This document shows, piece by piece, positions 35,035-45,947 of a stretch of 64,000 nucleotides of DNA. The notes under the pieces were generated by a model. The model did not search any database. It was not told the origin of the DNA and worked only from the letters and a program-made list of their open reading frames with translations. Origin of the DNA: Oligoflexia bacterium (lineage in GTDB: Bacteria; Bdellovibrionota_C; UBA2361; JBGSMV01); assembly GCA_019694515.1 (NCBI GenBank), contig JAIBBU010000012.1, positions 30,409 to 94,408 on the forward strand. The letters run 5' to 3'. Numbering within the stretch: position 1 is the stretch's first letter; every line of letters starts with the position of its first letter. The position numbers and the translations under genes were made by a program.

Positions 35035-35502
35035 ATGCTTAGCGTTAGCCCCAATTATAGCTATTCCTATCTACCCCCCGTACAGGCTCAGACCGGATCG
35101 CTAATGGAGATCGCACCGACCGGCACTGCGGGGACACAGGGTGTCCCGCAGCTCCCTACTCTTTCCCAATACCCGGGCGTCGAGATGATGCGCCAGCTGC
35201 TTGGACAGGTAATGCAATTTACCCTCGCAGTCATCGACAAGATCGTGGGTTTCTTCACCGGACAACGGCTGGAGGGCCACCCGCTCTCCAATCCATCTAC
35301 CGCCACTACCTTGCAGTCGAACGGCACGACCTTCGGCACCCAGCTAGACCAGGTCATCACCAACGCCTCAAGTACCTGGGACTCGCTCCAGGGGCTATTC
35401 GATTTCTCCAAGGATGGACTTCTCGCTAAGACCCTCGATCGCGCTGCCTCGATGTTTGGAGGTAGCGGCGCTCTAAATGCGGTTAAAAAGCTGCTTGTTT
35501 AG
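35035..35502 (+). CDS. Orphan 155-aa protein, unknown function
   Basis: It has a strong AAAGGAG ribosome site 7 bp before the ATG. There is no signal peptide. The N-terminus is Tyr/Pro/Ser-rich (SPNYSYSYLPPVQAQTG), followed by amphipathic helices (EMMRQLLGQVMQFTLAVIDKIVGFFTG), a Thr/Ser/Asn-rich middle and a C-terminal helical part ending LNAVKKLLV. The composition resembles small secreted or surface effectors, but nothing diagnostic is seen. It stands alone, divergent from the 34358-34873 gene and followed by a strong hairpin. Confidence 0.75.
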   Translation: MLSVSPNYSYSYLPPVQAQTGSLMEIAPTGTAGTQGVPQLPTLSQYPGVEMMRQLLGQVMQFTLAVIDKIVGFFTGQRLEGHPLSNPSTATTLQSNGTTFGTQLDQVITNASSTWDSLQGLFDFSKDGLLAKTLDRAASMFGGSGALNAVKKLLV

Positions 35503-35523
35503 AGCTCCCGCACGACTCTCAAT

Positions 35524-35558
35524 TGGGCGTCCCGGGGCTAGCTGGCTCCGGGCGCCCA
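35524..35558 (+). other. Stable hairpin downstream of the 155-aa orphan
   Basis: TGGGCG(t)CCCGG and CCGGGCGCCCA pair over 11 bp with one bulged T and a 12-nt loop, 22 bp past the stop. No T-tract follows, so it is not a canonical rho-independent terminator, but it could protect or end the transcript before the tRNA gene. Confidence 0.45.
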
Positions 35559-35595
35559 GCGCCGCAGGTGCCGCCGACGGCGCGCGGCCTCGATG

Positions 35596-35624
35596 TTGAC
35601 ACCGCAACCCCCTCAAGTTACTAG
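35596..35624 (+). promoter_or_regulatory. Candidate promoter of tRNA-Lys
   Basis: A consensus -35 TTGACA (35596-35601), a 17-bp spacer and a weak -10 (TACTAG, 35619-35624; the adjacent TAGTAT is an alternative). Mature tRNA begins about 20 bp downstream. The -35 and spacing match those of the other tRNA gene in the window. Confidence 0.5.
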
Positions 35625-35645
35625 TATATCCCCAAAAAAATTTGT

Positions 35646-35696
<51 letters not shown>

Positions 35697-35718
<22 letters not shown>

Positions 35719-35776
35719 ATTTATTTTTTGTTCCCTTCGCTAACGCGAAGGGGAATCCGCCGGGCGGACTCGAACC
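35697..35776. repeat. Inverted copy of the tRNA-Lys T-arm downstream of the tRNA
   Basis: GGTTCGAGTCCGCC in the tRNA (35697-35710) is exactly complementary to GGCGGACTCGAACC at 35763-35776. Between them lies a perfect hairpin CCCTTCGC-taac-GCGAAGGG (35733-35752). A 14-bp T-arm match is what tRNA-targeting integrases leave behind, but it is inverted and no integrase is near. It could equally be chance-scale. Confidence 0.6.
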
Positions 35777-35820
35777 ACGCCCAGCGGAGCAATGTACAGG
35801 GAAAAGTCCTCCGGTCCTGG

Positions 35821-36834
35821 ATGCCTTTTCCCGTCGTGTTTTGGGCCGAATTGCGCGCCCTTTTTTCCAGAAGAAGCCGATCGCCGTTGAAAACAGCTAA
35901 GAGTCTCATCAAAGTCCTGGTTAGCATCGGCATGCTCGCTCTGGTCTTGCACCTAGTTGATTTTCAACGCCTCGGGCAGACCCTCTCCGAAATCTCGATC
36001 TGGACCTTCAGTTTGATCATCCTGGGATACGCATTGGGTCAGCTGCTGAGCGCGTGGAAATGGTCGTTGATTGCGGCAAGTGGCGGCATTCACTCCACCT
36101 TTCCCGTTACGCTGCGAGCTTACTTGATCGGCATGTACGCTAACTGTTTCGGCTTGGGCTTGGTAGGAGGCGATGTCTTACGGGGATTGCTTCTGGCAGG
36201 CAAGACCGAGAACAAGACCACTGCGCTGGCGTCGGTGGTGGCTGATCGCGCACACGGGCTTGCGGTTTTAGTCGTTCTGGGGATGCTCTTCGCTCTGTTT
36301 GATGGCCGCGATACGATCTCCCCCGATTTCATCTACTTTACACTGCTGATTCCCATTTCCGTGCTCGCACTTTGGATCGTCGGTCCAGCGGTATTTTTTA
36401 AACTCCTACCGCCGCACAACCGGCTTCGCCATAAACTCGAGCAAGCTTTTTCTGCGTTTCCAAAGGATATTGGAACGGTAGTGTCGATCACTGTAATTTC
36501 AGTGGTGTTTCATCTTAGCCAGCTATTTTTACACTTCGTGATCTTTAGAGCGTTGGGGGCTTCGATCCCGCTGCTTTACGTCTTGTCCTCGATTCCATTT
36601 GTAAATGTCTTGGCGAGCTTGCCCATTTCTTGGAACGGCTTGGGAGTCAGAGAGAACTCATATCTATTTTTTCTTGCTTCTGTGGGCCTCACTAATGAAC
36701 AAGCAGTGGCAACCGGGGCAATTTGGCTGATTGCAGTCGCCGCGAATAGCGCCATCGGCGGAATAGTTGCGTTCGTGGGGGGCGATCTTAAAAGTGAGGT
36801 TGAGCGACAGGAAAAACTTGCTGTCAACGACTAA
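35821..36834 (+). CDS. Lysylphosphatidylglycerol synthase TM-region / flippase-like (UPF0104) membrane protein
   Basis: 337 aa if started at the ATG at 35821. A TTG at 35887 (MKTAKSLIKVLVSIG..., 315 aa) would match the usual family N-terminus even better, and the frame also extends up to 35728. About eight hydrophobic segments follow the family pattern: LIILGYALGQLLSAWKW, YLIGMYANCFGLGLVGGDVLRG, VVADRAHGLAVLVVLG and the C-terminal PISWNGLGVRENSYLFFL. 'GGDVLRG', 'DRAHGL' and 'GxGVRE' are the diagnostic motifs. These proteins are thought to move lipid-linked sugars or phospholipids. It is separated from tRNA-Lys by only ~100 bp. Confidence 0.85.
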   Translation: MPFPVVFWAELRALFSRRSRSPLKTAKSLIKVLVSIGMLALVLHLVDFQRLGQTLSEISIWTFSLIILGYALGQLLSAWKWSLIAASGGIHSTFPVTLRAYLIGMYANCFGLGLVGGDVLRGLLLAGKTENKTTALASVVADRAHGLAVLVVLGMLFALFDGRDTISPDFIYFTLLIPISVLALWIVGPAVFFKLLPPHNRLRHKLEQAFSAFPKDIGTVVSITVISVVFHLSQLFLHFVIFRALGASIPLLYVLSSIPFVNVLASLPISWNGLGVRENSYLFFLASVGLTNEQAVATGAIWLIAVAANSAIGGIVAFVGGDLKSEVERQEKLAVND

Positions 36835-36873
36835 CTGCGCCTGAGACTGGCCGCACTGGCCAGCGCAATTCTT

Positions 36874-37887
36874 CTAGAACCAGATATCCTTATATAGCTC
36901 GGTATTATCCAGGCACATTCCAGCGCCTTTGACCACCGCGGCTAGCGGATCTTCTGCCACCGTTACAGCGACACGCAGCTCTTCAGAAATTCGTTTGTCC
37001 AGTCCCTTGAGCAGCGCACCGCCGCCTGCCAGAGCAATACCGGAGGTCATGATATCGCCGGACAGCTCTGGGGGCGTGTTCTCTAAGGCGTGACGAATGC
37101 CGGTAATAATGGCATTTACCACCTCACTAATTGCTTCACGCACCTCCGCCCCTGCCACGAGCAGCGAACCGGGAGCGCCACTGGTCAAACTTCGTCCGCG
37201 CACCTCCATCTCCTGCTTGTCGTAATCCGGATGTGCACTGCCAATCGTCTTTTTGATTAGTTCAGCCGTCGACTCACCGATGAGAAGATGATGGCGCCGC
37301 CGCATGTGATTAATAATGGCCTCGTCCATAGCGTCACCGCCCTGTCGTAACGAGACCGAATGAACCACATCCTTCAGGCTGATCACCGCGATATCTGTGG
37401 TACCGCCGCCGATATCCACGATCAAACTTGCGACCGCCTCAGTCACCGGAAGATTACATCCAATCGCAGCCGCCATCGCCTCATCGATCAATTTTACATC
37501 GCGCGCTTCGCCCTCAATCGCATCTCGAATCGCGCGTTTTTCCACCTCAGTGATCCCGCTGGGAACACCCACAATTACCTGCGGACGAAAGAGCGAGCGC
37601 GACTTTTGGCGCGCCAGCATCAAGAACTGCTTCAGCATTAAACTCGCCACTTCAAAGTCGGCGATTACGCCGGTGCGCACCGGACGGATTACTTTGACAC
37701 CTTCCGGCGTACGACCGAGCATCATCTTCGCTTCAGAGCCGAATGCCACGGCCTGCTTTCGCTGGCCGTCAAATTTCAACGCCACGATAGAGGGTTCATT
37801 TAGCACGATACCGCTGCCCTTCTCGTACATCAGGGTGTTAGCAGTGCCGAGGTCGATCGCCAGGTCTCTTGCAAATAATCGGAACAT
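36874..37887 (-). CDS. mreB: Rod-shape determining protein MreB
   Basis: 337 aa actin-like ATPase that positions lateral wall synthesis. Phosphate-1 is LAIDLGTANTLMY, the central block DIGGGTTDIAVISL and adenosine GIALAGGGALLKGLD. VGVPSGITEVEKRA and EAMAAAIGCNLPV complete a canonical match. mreC/mreD/rodA do not follow: the next gene on that side converges on it, so mreB stands alone here, with about 145 bp of divergent intergenic before the acyl-CoA dehydrogenase gene. Confidence 0.97.
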   Translation of the reverse strand: MFRLFARDLAIDLGTANTLMYEKGSGIVLNEPSIVALKFDGQRKQAVAFGSEAKMMLGRTPEGVKVIRPVRTGVIADFEVASLMLKQFLMLARQKSRSLFRPQVIVGVPSGITEVEKRAIRDAIEGEARDVKLIDEAMAAAIGCNLPVTEAVASLIVDIGGGTTDIAVISLKDVVHSVSLRQGGDAMDEAIINHMRRRHHLLIGESTAELIKKTIGSAHPDYDKQEMEVRGRSLTSGAPGSLLVAGAEVREAISEVVNAIITGIRHALENTPPELSGDIMTSGIALAGGGALLKGLDKRISEELRVAVTVAEDPLAAVVKGAGMCLDNTELYKDIWF

Positions 37888-38032
37888 AACGCAGTATTTT
37901 AGACGCCCTAAACGCTAGAAACTATTTAGAAAGAAAGCAATAGAGTAGGATTCGCTGAAATGGCGTTTGGTCTCAACTCTTGATCTCCAGGCCCCACGGG
38001 GTACCCTTTCACAGCCACTTAGGAGAATTTCT

Positions 38033-38887
38033 ATGACACTTATAACCTCAATCGGAGTCGTCGGTTCCGGACAAATGGGTAGCGGAATCGCTCAGGTCAG
38101 CGCCATGTCCGGCTTTGACTGTTACCTCTGGGACAATAACGCTGCGGCGTTAAACCGGGCCTTTGAATCGATCAAAGCCCAGCTGCAGCGGTTGGTTGAG
38201 AAGGAAAAGATCACCTCCAAGCAGGCCCAGGAGGCCTCAGCTAAGTTGAGAAAGGCTTCCAGCGTCCAGGACTTTAAAAACTGTCAAATGGTCGTGGAAG
38301 CGATCGTAGAGAATGTTGAGGTTAAGACTAGGCTTTTTCGGGAGTTAGAGCCCGTGGTCGCCCCCACCACGATCCTGGCGTCCAACACCTCGTCGATCTC
38401 GATTACCCGGTTGGCCGCAGGGGTTACCCGCCCGGACAAGGTGGTCGGAGTACACTTCATGAATCCTGTCCCTGTAATGAAGCTGGTCGAAATGATTCGG
38501 GGCCTGCAGACCTCGGACGAAACCTACAATCAGTCCAAGGCCGCGGTTGAGCGCATGGGCAAAACCACAGTGCTGGCATTGGATAGCGCCGGGTTCATCG
38601 TTAACCGCATTCTTTGCCCCATGATCAATGAGGCTATCTTTCTCTTGCAGGAGGGGGTTAAAGCTGAAGACATCGACGCAGCGATGAAGCTGGGAACCAA
38701 TCAACCTATGGGGCCATTAACGCTGGCGGATTTCGTTGGACTAGACACCCTGCTTTACATTTTGCGCATCCTGCACGCGGAGCTTGGCGAGGATAAGTAC
38801 CGCCCTTGCCCGTTACTAATTAAGTACGTTGAAGCAGGCTGGTACGGAAAAAAATCAGGGCGAGGATTTTATAGCTACAACAGCTAG
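38033..38887 (+). CDS. hbd: 3-hydroxyacyl-CoA (3-hydroxybutyryl-CoA) dehydrogenase
   Basis: 284 aa from the ATG at 38033 with AGGAG upstream (the open frame extends further to 37967). It oxidises 3-hydroxyacyl-CoA with NAD. The Rossmann start IGVVGSGQMGSGIAQVSAMSG is canonical. Catalytic context GVHFMNPVPVMKLVE carries the His, and NTSSISITRLAA and the C-terminal domain GPLTLADFVGLDTLLYILRILHAELG with GRGFYSY complete the family. Length equals Hbd/PaaH types rather than the multifunctional FadB. It ends 4 bp inside the convergent RNB gene. Confidence 0.95.
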   Translation: MTLITSIGVVGSGQMGSGIAQVSAMSGFDCYLWDNNAAALNRAFESIKAQLQRLVEKEKITSKQAQEASAKLRKASSVQDFKNCQMVVEAIVENVEVKTRLFRELEPVVAPTTILASNTSSISITRLAAGVTRPDKVVGVHFMNPVPVMKLVEMIRGLQTSDETYNQSKAAVERMGKTTVLALDSAGFIVNRILCPMINEAIFLLQEGVKAEDIDAAMKLGTNQPMGPLTLADFVGLDTLLYILRILHAELGEDKYRPCPLLIKYVEAGWYGKKSGRGFYSYNS

Positions 38888-41112
38888 CGCTGTTCGGTTT
38901 TCTTAGCCAAGAGCGCCATCCATGCCGGGTCGGAACCGGCACCAAGAAGCTCCTTCAATGCGGAGAGCAATTGAGCTGAAGATCTCCCCAAGGAGATCGC
39001 GCGGGTCGCGCCTTTACCGCGGGCACTCAGTGATCCATAACCAGGGACAAATACCTCTAGCCTGCAAAGCATGCCCTCAGCGGCGGCGATGAACTTGGAT
39101 TTAGGAGCCGGAAGATATCGTTCGCGGCAAAAATTGGTAAGCTCGCGTGCCCTTCCCAAGACATGGATGCCTGCTGCGGTTCTGGGTTTGAGTTCGTGGC
39201 GGAGCAGGAGCTGAAAGGTAACACAGGCTTGTTCAGTTAGCACTTGTTTATCAGCGCCTTCTAACTGCAACTCATGCCGGACAAGCTTTCTTCGGAGGGC
39301 CACCTCCATACTCACCCGGAATCGCTGCGGCCTCCCCTCTGCAGTTGGCAATGCTACAATCTCCCAATAAGGGCGCCCCCAACCCAGCCGTTCACATAGA
39401 AGCTCCAGTTTTCTTAGCGAATAACCGGGTGGAGTGAGAGTTGCGCGCTTTTTGCGCGCTTCGATTCGCTCTGCCAGGATAAACTGAGATTCCCGCCGCT
39501 CGCGCTCAATCAGTTCGGGCAAAAAATCCAGACGTTGCGCGGCAGTAAATATGAACTCTGCTGCTGCCAACCCTAGCGCCATCTTTCGATCCGTAGATAT
39601 CCAGATTTTGCTTTCCCAGCGGACACGCCCGATCGACCAATGCACACGCGCACTCTGAATAGGCGGGGCTTCCTCCGTTGCAGCCTCTCGCTGCACTGCG
39701 AATTTAATTGCAATCTGCGGCACTAAGCTCTTTAGGCTATGCAAAACCTCGACCGCCAGTCCGGGCCTTTCGACAACCAAGCTCAATGCGCGCTGCTTAT
39801 GCCGCTGCGCCTCGGATGTGCTTTCAGCGTTCATAAAAATTAAAGCCATAATCGTCGCCTGCGATGCCAGCTCTGATTCTAGAACAGCATCAATCCGCGC
39901 TAGCTCCTCCGCGGGAAATGTTGCAGCAGCGCAAGCTCTCGCTGTTTGACCAGAAAGGCCCCCGCCTATCAGGATACGTGCCGCCGCAGAGCTTAGAACC
40001 TCTTTAAGCTGCGTGCCCGCCGCCTTATGCCGCACTAATTGTCGCGCAGCTCGCCGGCTAACTCTGTGCTCATGTGACTGATTCCATAATTCCTCGCAGA
40101 TTGAATCGATTTCAGCCCGCGAATAAGGAGAAGGCTCGCCCCGCAGGAGCGCGCTCAAGATGCGGTTATTCGCCAGATCTGCAAATCTGCGATGGGGAGA
40201 GGTGACGTGACAGTAAGCGTCAGTGGCGAGCGAGAAGTGCTCAAGTGGCTCAGCATCATAAAAACCATATCCCAAACGGCGCCTCAACATTAGCGGCTCA
40301 AGGTTCGCGGGGTCGGAGTTCTCGCTATTTACCATCCTAGACAACCCTTCGATCATGCGCGCGCGTTCTGCTCCCCCGGCGGCCCACTGACAGCGGAAAA
40401 AGGCAGCGACTCCGCGCTGCTTAAAGAAGTTGGCAGCAAGCTCATTGGCAAATATCATACATTCCGCCACCACAAAGTGCGCCGCAAATTGCGGCGCTTC
40501 AATTCGTACCAACCGACCCTCTTCATTTGTAAGGAGCGATCGCTGAGGATTATATATTGAGAGCGCTCCTCGGGCTGCTCGTTGCAAAGAAAGTATGCGG
40601 GCCAGCTGGTGGAGCTCGGTTAAGGTGTGGTGTTCTGGAGCATCAGGATTTTCCAGCGCCTGCGAGGCCTGTTCGTAAGTCAGACTCTTCACGTTCAGGA
40701 TGCTGGGGAAAAAGCGAGCTGAACCTACCGCTCCACTGGAGCTAAATGGGACTTCACAACTAAAAGTCATCCGGGATTCGCCTGCGATCAAGGAAGCCGC
40801 TCCGGTCGCCTGCAGTTCTGGCAACATAAAGATATCGCGGGTTCGAAGATACCGTGTGGCTCCCAACTCCCGAGCCCTCAGATCTGCCAGACTATCCTTG
40901 CTCACATGCGCGGCAACATCCGCGATTGAGATCGTCAGGATGCGGTCCTTACCTTCACGTCGTAGCCAAATCGCATCATCTTCTTCCCGGGCATCCGCGG
41001 CATCGATCGCCATTCCGGGAACTTCCTCGCGCCCCGCACGCGGAGATGGGCCCCCTTCGCGAAGTGGCGCAGGGGAGCTATTTGGTGGTGTGAAATCCGG
41101 CATATACTGCAT
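38884..41112 (-). CDS. RNase II/R-family (RNB) ribonuclease, atypical
   Basis: 742 aa. The RNB domain begins almost at the N-terminus: AIDAADAREEDDAIWL (about 35-50) is the metal-binding motif, and TSPHRRFADLANNRIL is the RNB signature. Compared with RNase II (Asp201/207/209/210), the residues are Asp37, Glu43, Asp45 and Asp46, so one metal ligand is Asp to Glu. N-terminal cold-shock domains are absent, and the C-terminal S1 domain is not recognisable. Instead, two unassigned regions follow, at about 420-580 and about 580-742, the latter ending GKGATRAISLGRSSAQLLSAL. It stands alone. Reduced or altered exonuclease activity is possible. Confidence 0.88.
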   Translation of the reverse strand: MQYMPDFTPPNSSPAPLREGGPSPRAGREEVPGMAIDAADAREEDDAIWLRREGKDRILTISIADVAAHVSKDSLADLRARELGATRYLRTRDIFMLPELQATGAASLIAGESRMTFSCEVPFSSSGAVGSARFFPSILNVKSLTYEQASQALENPDAPEHHTLTELHQLARILSLQRAARGALSIYNPQRSLLTNEEGRLVRIEAPQFAAHFVVAECMIFANELAANFFKQRGVAAFFRCQWAAGGAERARMIEGLSRMVNSENSDPANLEPLMLRRRLGYGFYDAEPLEHFSLATDAYCHVTSPHRRFADLANNRILSALLRGEPSPYSRAEIDSICEELWNQSHEHRVSRRAARQLVRHKAAGTQLKEVLSSAAARILIGGGLSGQTARACAAATFPAEELARIDAVLESELASQATIMALIFMNAESTSEAQRHKQRALSLVVERPGLAVEVLHSLKSLVPQIAIKFAVQREAATEEAPPIQSARVHWSIGRVRWESKIWISTDRKMALGLAAAEFIFTAAQRLDFLPELIERERRESQFILAERIEARKKRATLTPPGYSLRKLELLCERLGWGRPYWEIVALPTAEGRPQRFRVSMEVALRRKLVRHELQLEGADKQVLTEQACVTFQLLLRHELKPRTAAGIHVLGRARELTNFCRERYLPAPKSKFIAAAEGMLCRLEVFVPGYGSLSARGKGATRAISLGRSSAQLLSALKELLGAGSDPAWMALLAKKTEQR

Positions 41113-41180
41113 GCGGTGAGAGCGCTGGCAGTTTAAGTTCGCCCCGGATCTTAGTCAAACTTTCCGGGTATTTATCCGGA

Positions 41181-41516
41181 CTAGCTGTCGCTCCCGGAAA
41201 AACGTTCGCCTGCGAGCGGGAACGCAGCCGGCTCAATCTGCTCTTCCTTAGTTGCGGCTAAGGAGCGGAAACGGAGATCCCAATCTGAGTACCGATTACG
41301 AAAGTCGCGCAATCCGACCTCATTAAAGTCAGGATTTCCAGCCAGGAGCCCAGCATTATTCTTAACGTATTTGCTCAGCACTGCTCCAATATGGGCGAAG
41401 GCCTCGGCAAAATCCTTCGGTCCACAGTGCTTATTAGCTAACAGCTTCGAAAAGGCCTCGCGCATTTCAGGTAAGTAGAAATTCCACGGATCGAGGTCGC
41501 CAAGCATCGGCAGCAA
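41181..41516 (-). CDS. Short hypothetical protein, possibly a gene remnant
   Basis: 111 aa from a TTG. The frame is actually open from 41621 (about 35 codons more) without an ATG/GTG start, and those codons read smoothly into it (...PPAPDPQPAELKALIVGAESEL). The translated part is protein-like (DPWNFYLPEMREAFSKLL, CGPKDFAEAFAHIGAVLSKYV). A normal start is missing, so this may be the 3' end of a decayed or frameshifted gene, or a gene with a rare start codon. No family is recognised. Confidence 0.4.
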   Translation of the reverse strand: MLPMLGDLDPWNFYLPEMREAFSKLLANKHCGPKDFAEAFAHIGAVLSKYVKNNAGLLAGNPDFNEVGLRDFRNRYSDWDLRFRSLAATKEEQIEPAAFPLAGERFSGSDS

Positions 41517-41621
41517 CTCGCTCTCAGCACCGACAATTAGCGCCTTAAGCTCGGCTGGCTGCGGATCCGGGGCGGGCGGGGGTGGCCAAACGTATCGCAG
41601 AGAAATGGCTCCTTCCAGTTC

Positions 41622-41915
41622 TTAATACAATGACCGGCCGGGCTAGCAAAGGGATTAAATTCGAGACCTGGAAGGGCCGCCCTTCTAGAGTGCGGCCCTG
41701 CCTCATAATTCTTCTTAGAGTGGCATGGGGAAACAGCCTGTTCGCAGCCGAGATCAGCCCAAAAGCTAAACATTTCTCACCAAAGAGGCGAATCCTAGGA
41801 CAACGCTGAGCACCCTCCTTGATGACAATTGACTGTCTTTACCAGGGTGCATTGCCAGGGGTCCTCCCGAAAGGGTGCTGCCCAGGGCGTAATCGCGATC
41901 GAAATCGGGGGCACA
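41622..41915. other. 294-bp gap, no convincing gene
   Basis: Only short, low-quality frames on both strands. No tRNA, repeat or terminator was seen. It holds the upstream region of the Cys-rich secreted protein at 41916, including TTGACT near 41827. Confidence 0.4.
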
Positions 41916-42386
41916 ATGTTTAGAAAACTGATCTTCGCCGGGCTCGCATTTTGCGGCTGGAACGCCGCACATCACATGGACATCCCGATCCTTTCGCCCC
42001 AGGTCGAAAGTATGAACCAGCAGGATCTAAAGGCAGAGCTCTCCTCAGACATGGATCAGTACTGTGGATATGTAAGCGCCTCCAATTGTCCAAGTCAGCT
42101 GGGCAGCTTTCTCGAAATGTGCTTAGGCAGCGCCGATGGTGAACTCGAGCCTGAAGAAGTCGTGAGCCGCGCGAACTGTTTTATGCGCCGCTATACCCGA
42201 TATCTTATCACGCAGATGTGCGCTGATGCCCAGAATTACGAGTGTGATTACAAGATCAGCGCCAAGTTTGAGAGCTGCTTCGACCGCGAGATCCCATCTG
42301 ATCCCGAAGAATGGGCCAAGCTCGGCATTTTCAAGAATGGCTACAAAGCCGGACAACACGTCGCTGAATGTGTGTTAGGCGCCTAG
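41916..42386 (+). CDS. Small exported Cys-rich protein, unknown function
   Basis: 156 aa from the ATG at 41916, preceded by GGGGG (the frame extends to 41829 but without support). A hydrophobic N-terminus (LIFAGLAFCGW) looks like a signal or anchor. The rest is hydrophilic and carries eight more cysteines at about 50, 58, 69, 88, 102, 110, 121 and 152, mostly 8-20 residues apart, suggesting four disulfides. Helical stretches alternate with polar loops. It converges on the receiver-LpxC gene with a 6-bp gap. No family is recognised. Confidence 0.68.
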   Translation: MFRKLIFAGLAFCGWNAAHHMDIPILSPQVESMNQQDLKAELSSDMDQYCGYVSASNCPSQLGSFLEMCLGSADGELEPEEVVSRANCFMRRYTRYLITQMCADAQNYECDYKISAKFESCFDREIPSDPEEWAKLGIFKNGYKAGQHVAECVLGA

Positions 42387-42392
42387 ACGCCT

Positions 42393-45064
<2,672 letters not shown>

Positions 45065-45080
45065 TCACTCCTAGAACGAT

Positions 45081-45947
45081 CTAAAAGTTGATCGCAAACT
45101 CCCATGCCCCTTCAGCACTCCTGAGTAATCCCAGGGGCTCCCGCCCTTGCGCCTCAAAATAGAGTCTTTCGCTCGCTTCTGCGGCTGAATACAGCGTGGC
45201 AAGCTCCCGCAACGCGCGCTCGTCCCCCGCTCTTAAGCGTCGGGCCAACCCTGCATCAAGACGCATTCCTGGATCATTGGGAAACAACTCAGTTAACGGC
45301 CTAATATTTTCGATCACCGCCTGATCCGGCAGCACCGCGGAGCTGACTTCAAACGGGGTTGACGCGATTCGACGCAAACTTTCGATACACGCCAAACTTC
45401 CGCAGGCCAACCCCAGATCACGCGCCAAAGATCTGACGTAAGTTCCACTGGAGCAGCACACCTCGAAGCCGTAGCGCGAGGCGTCCAGCGGGGTTAAATT
45501 CAACTGCTCGACTTGAACCTGACGCGCGCGAAGCTCGACGTTCTCGCCGCGACGGGCAAGCTTGTAAGCACGCTCTCCATTGATCTTAATCGCACTGATG
45601 GCCGGCGGAACCTGGCTGATAGTTCCAACCAAAGCGCGTGCCTTTTCAGCCACAGTTGCAGCTGGAGGTAAAATCTCACTGGTAGCGACTATATTTCCCC
45701 AGATATCCTCAGTGTCCGTGCTCAGCCCGAAACGAATTACACCGGTATAGGTCTTCCGTCCCCCAGCAGCCCAGCCCGCGAGCCGAGTGGCTCCGCCGAT
45801 TAGGCATATCAACAGTCCGGTGGCGTTGGGGTCCAGAGTGCCTGCGTGTCCGATCTTTTTTATTCCAAGCCGACGCTTTGCCACCGCTATTGCGGCCGCC
45901 GAGCTGATGCCGGCGGGCTTGTCCAGCAGCAAGAGTCCAGCAGTCAT
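45081..45947 (-). CDS. truB: tRNA pseudouridine(55) synthase TruB
   Basis: 288 aa from the ATG at 45947, which overlaps the nrnA stop as ATGA (an upstream frame extension to 45968 is less likely). It makes pseudouridine 55 in the T-loop of tRNAs. The N-terminus GLLLLDKPAGISS, catalytic Asp in HAGTLDPNATGLL, YTGVIRFGLSTDTED and CSSGTYVRSLARDLG are all diagnostic. A C-terminal PUA-like part is present. Standard position in the rimP-nusA-infB-rbfA-nrnA-truB order. Confidence 0.96.
   Translation of the reverse strand: MTAGLLLLDKPAGISSAAAIAVAKRRLGIKKIGHAGTLDPNATGLLICLIGGATRLAGWAAGGRKTYTGVIRFGLSTDTEDIWGNIVATSEILPPAATVAEKARALVGTISQVPPAISAIKINGERAYKLARRGENVELRARQVQVEQLNLTPLDASRYGFEVCCSSGTYVRSLARDLGLACGSLACIESLRRIASTPFEVSSAVLPDQAVIENIRPLTELFPNDPGMRLDAGLARRLRAGDERALRELATLYSAAEASERLYFEAQGREPLGLLRSAEGAWEFAINF

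Noticed and set aside
35719..35752. Rho-independent terminator after tRNA-Lys
   Set aside because: The T-run comes before, not after, the hairpin, and the other strand has no T-run.
35728..35820. Longest start of the UPF0104 membrane protein
   Set aside because: It would begin 10 bp after tRNA-Lys and translate the hairpin and inverted T-arm. A start at 35821 or 35887 fits the family better.
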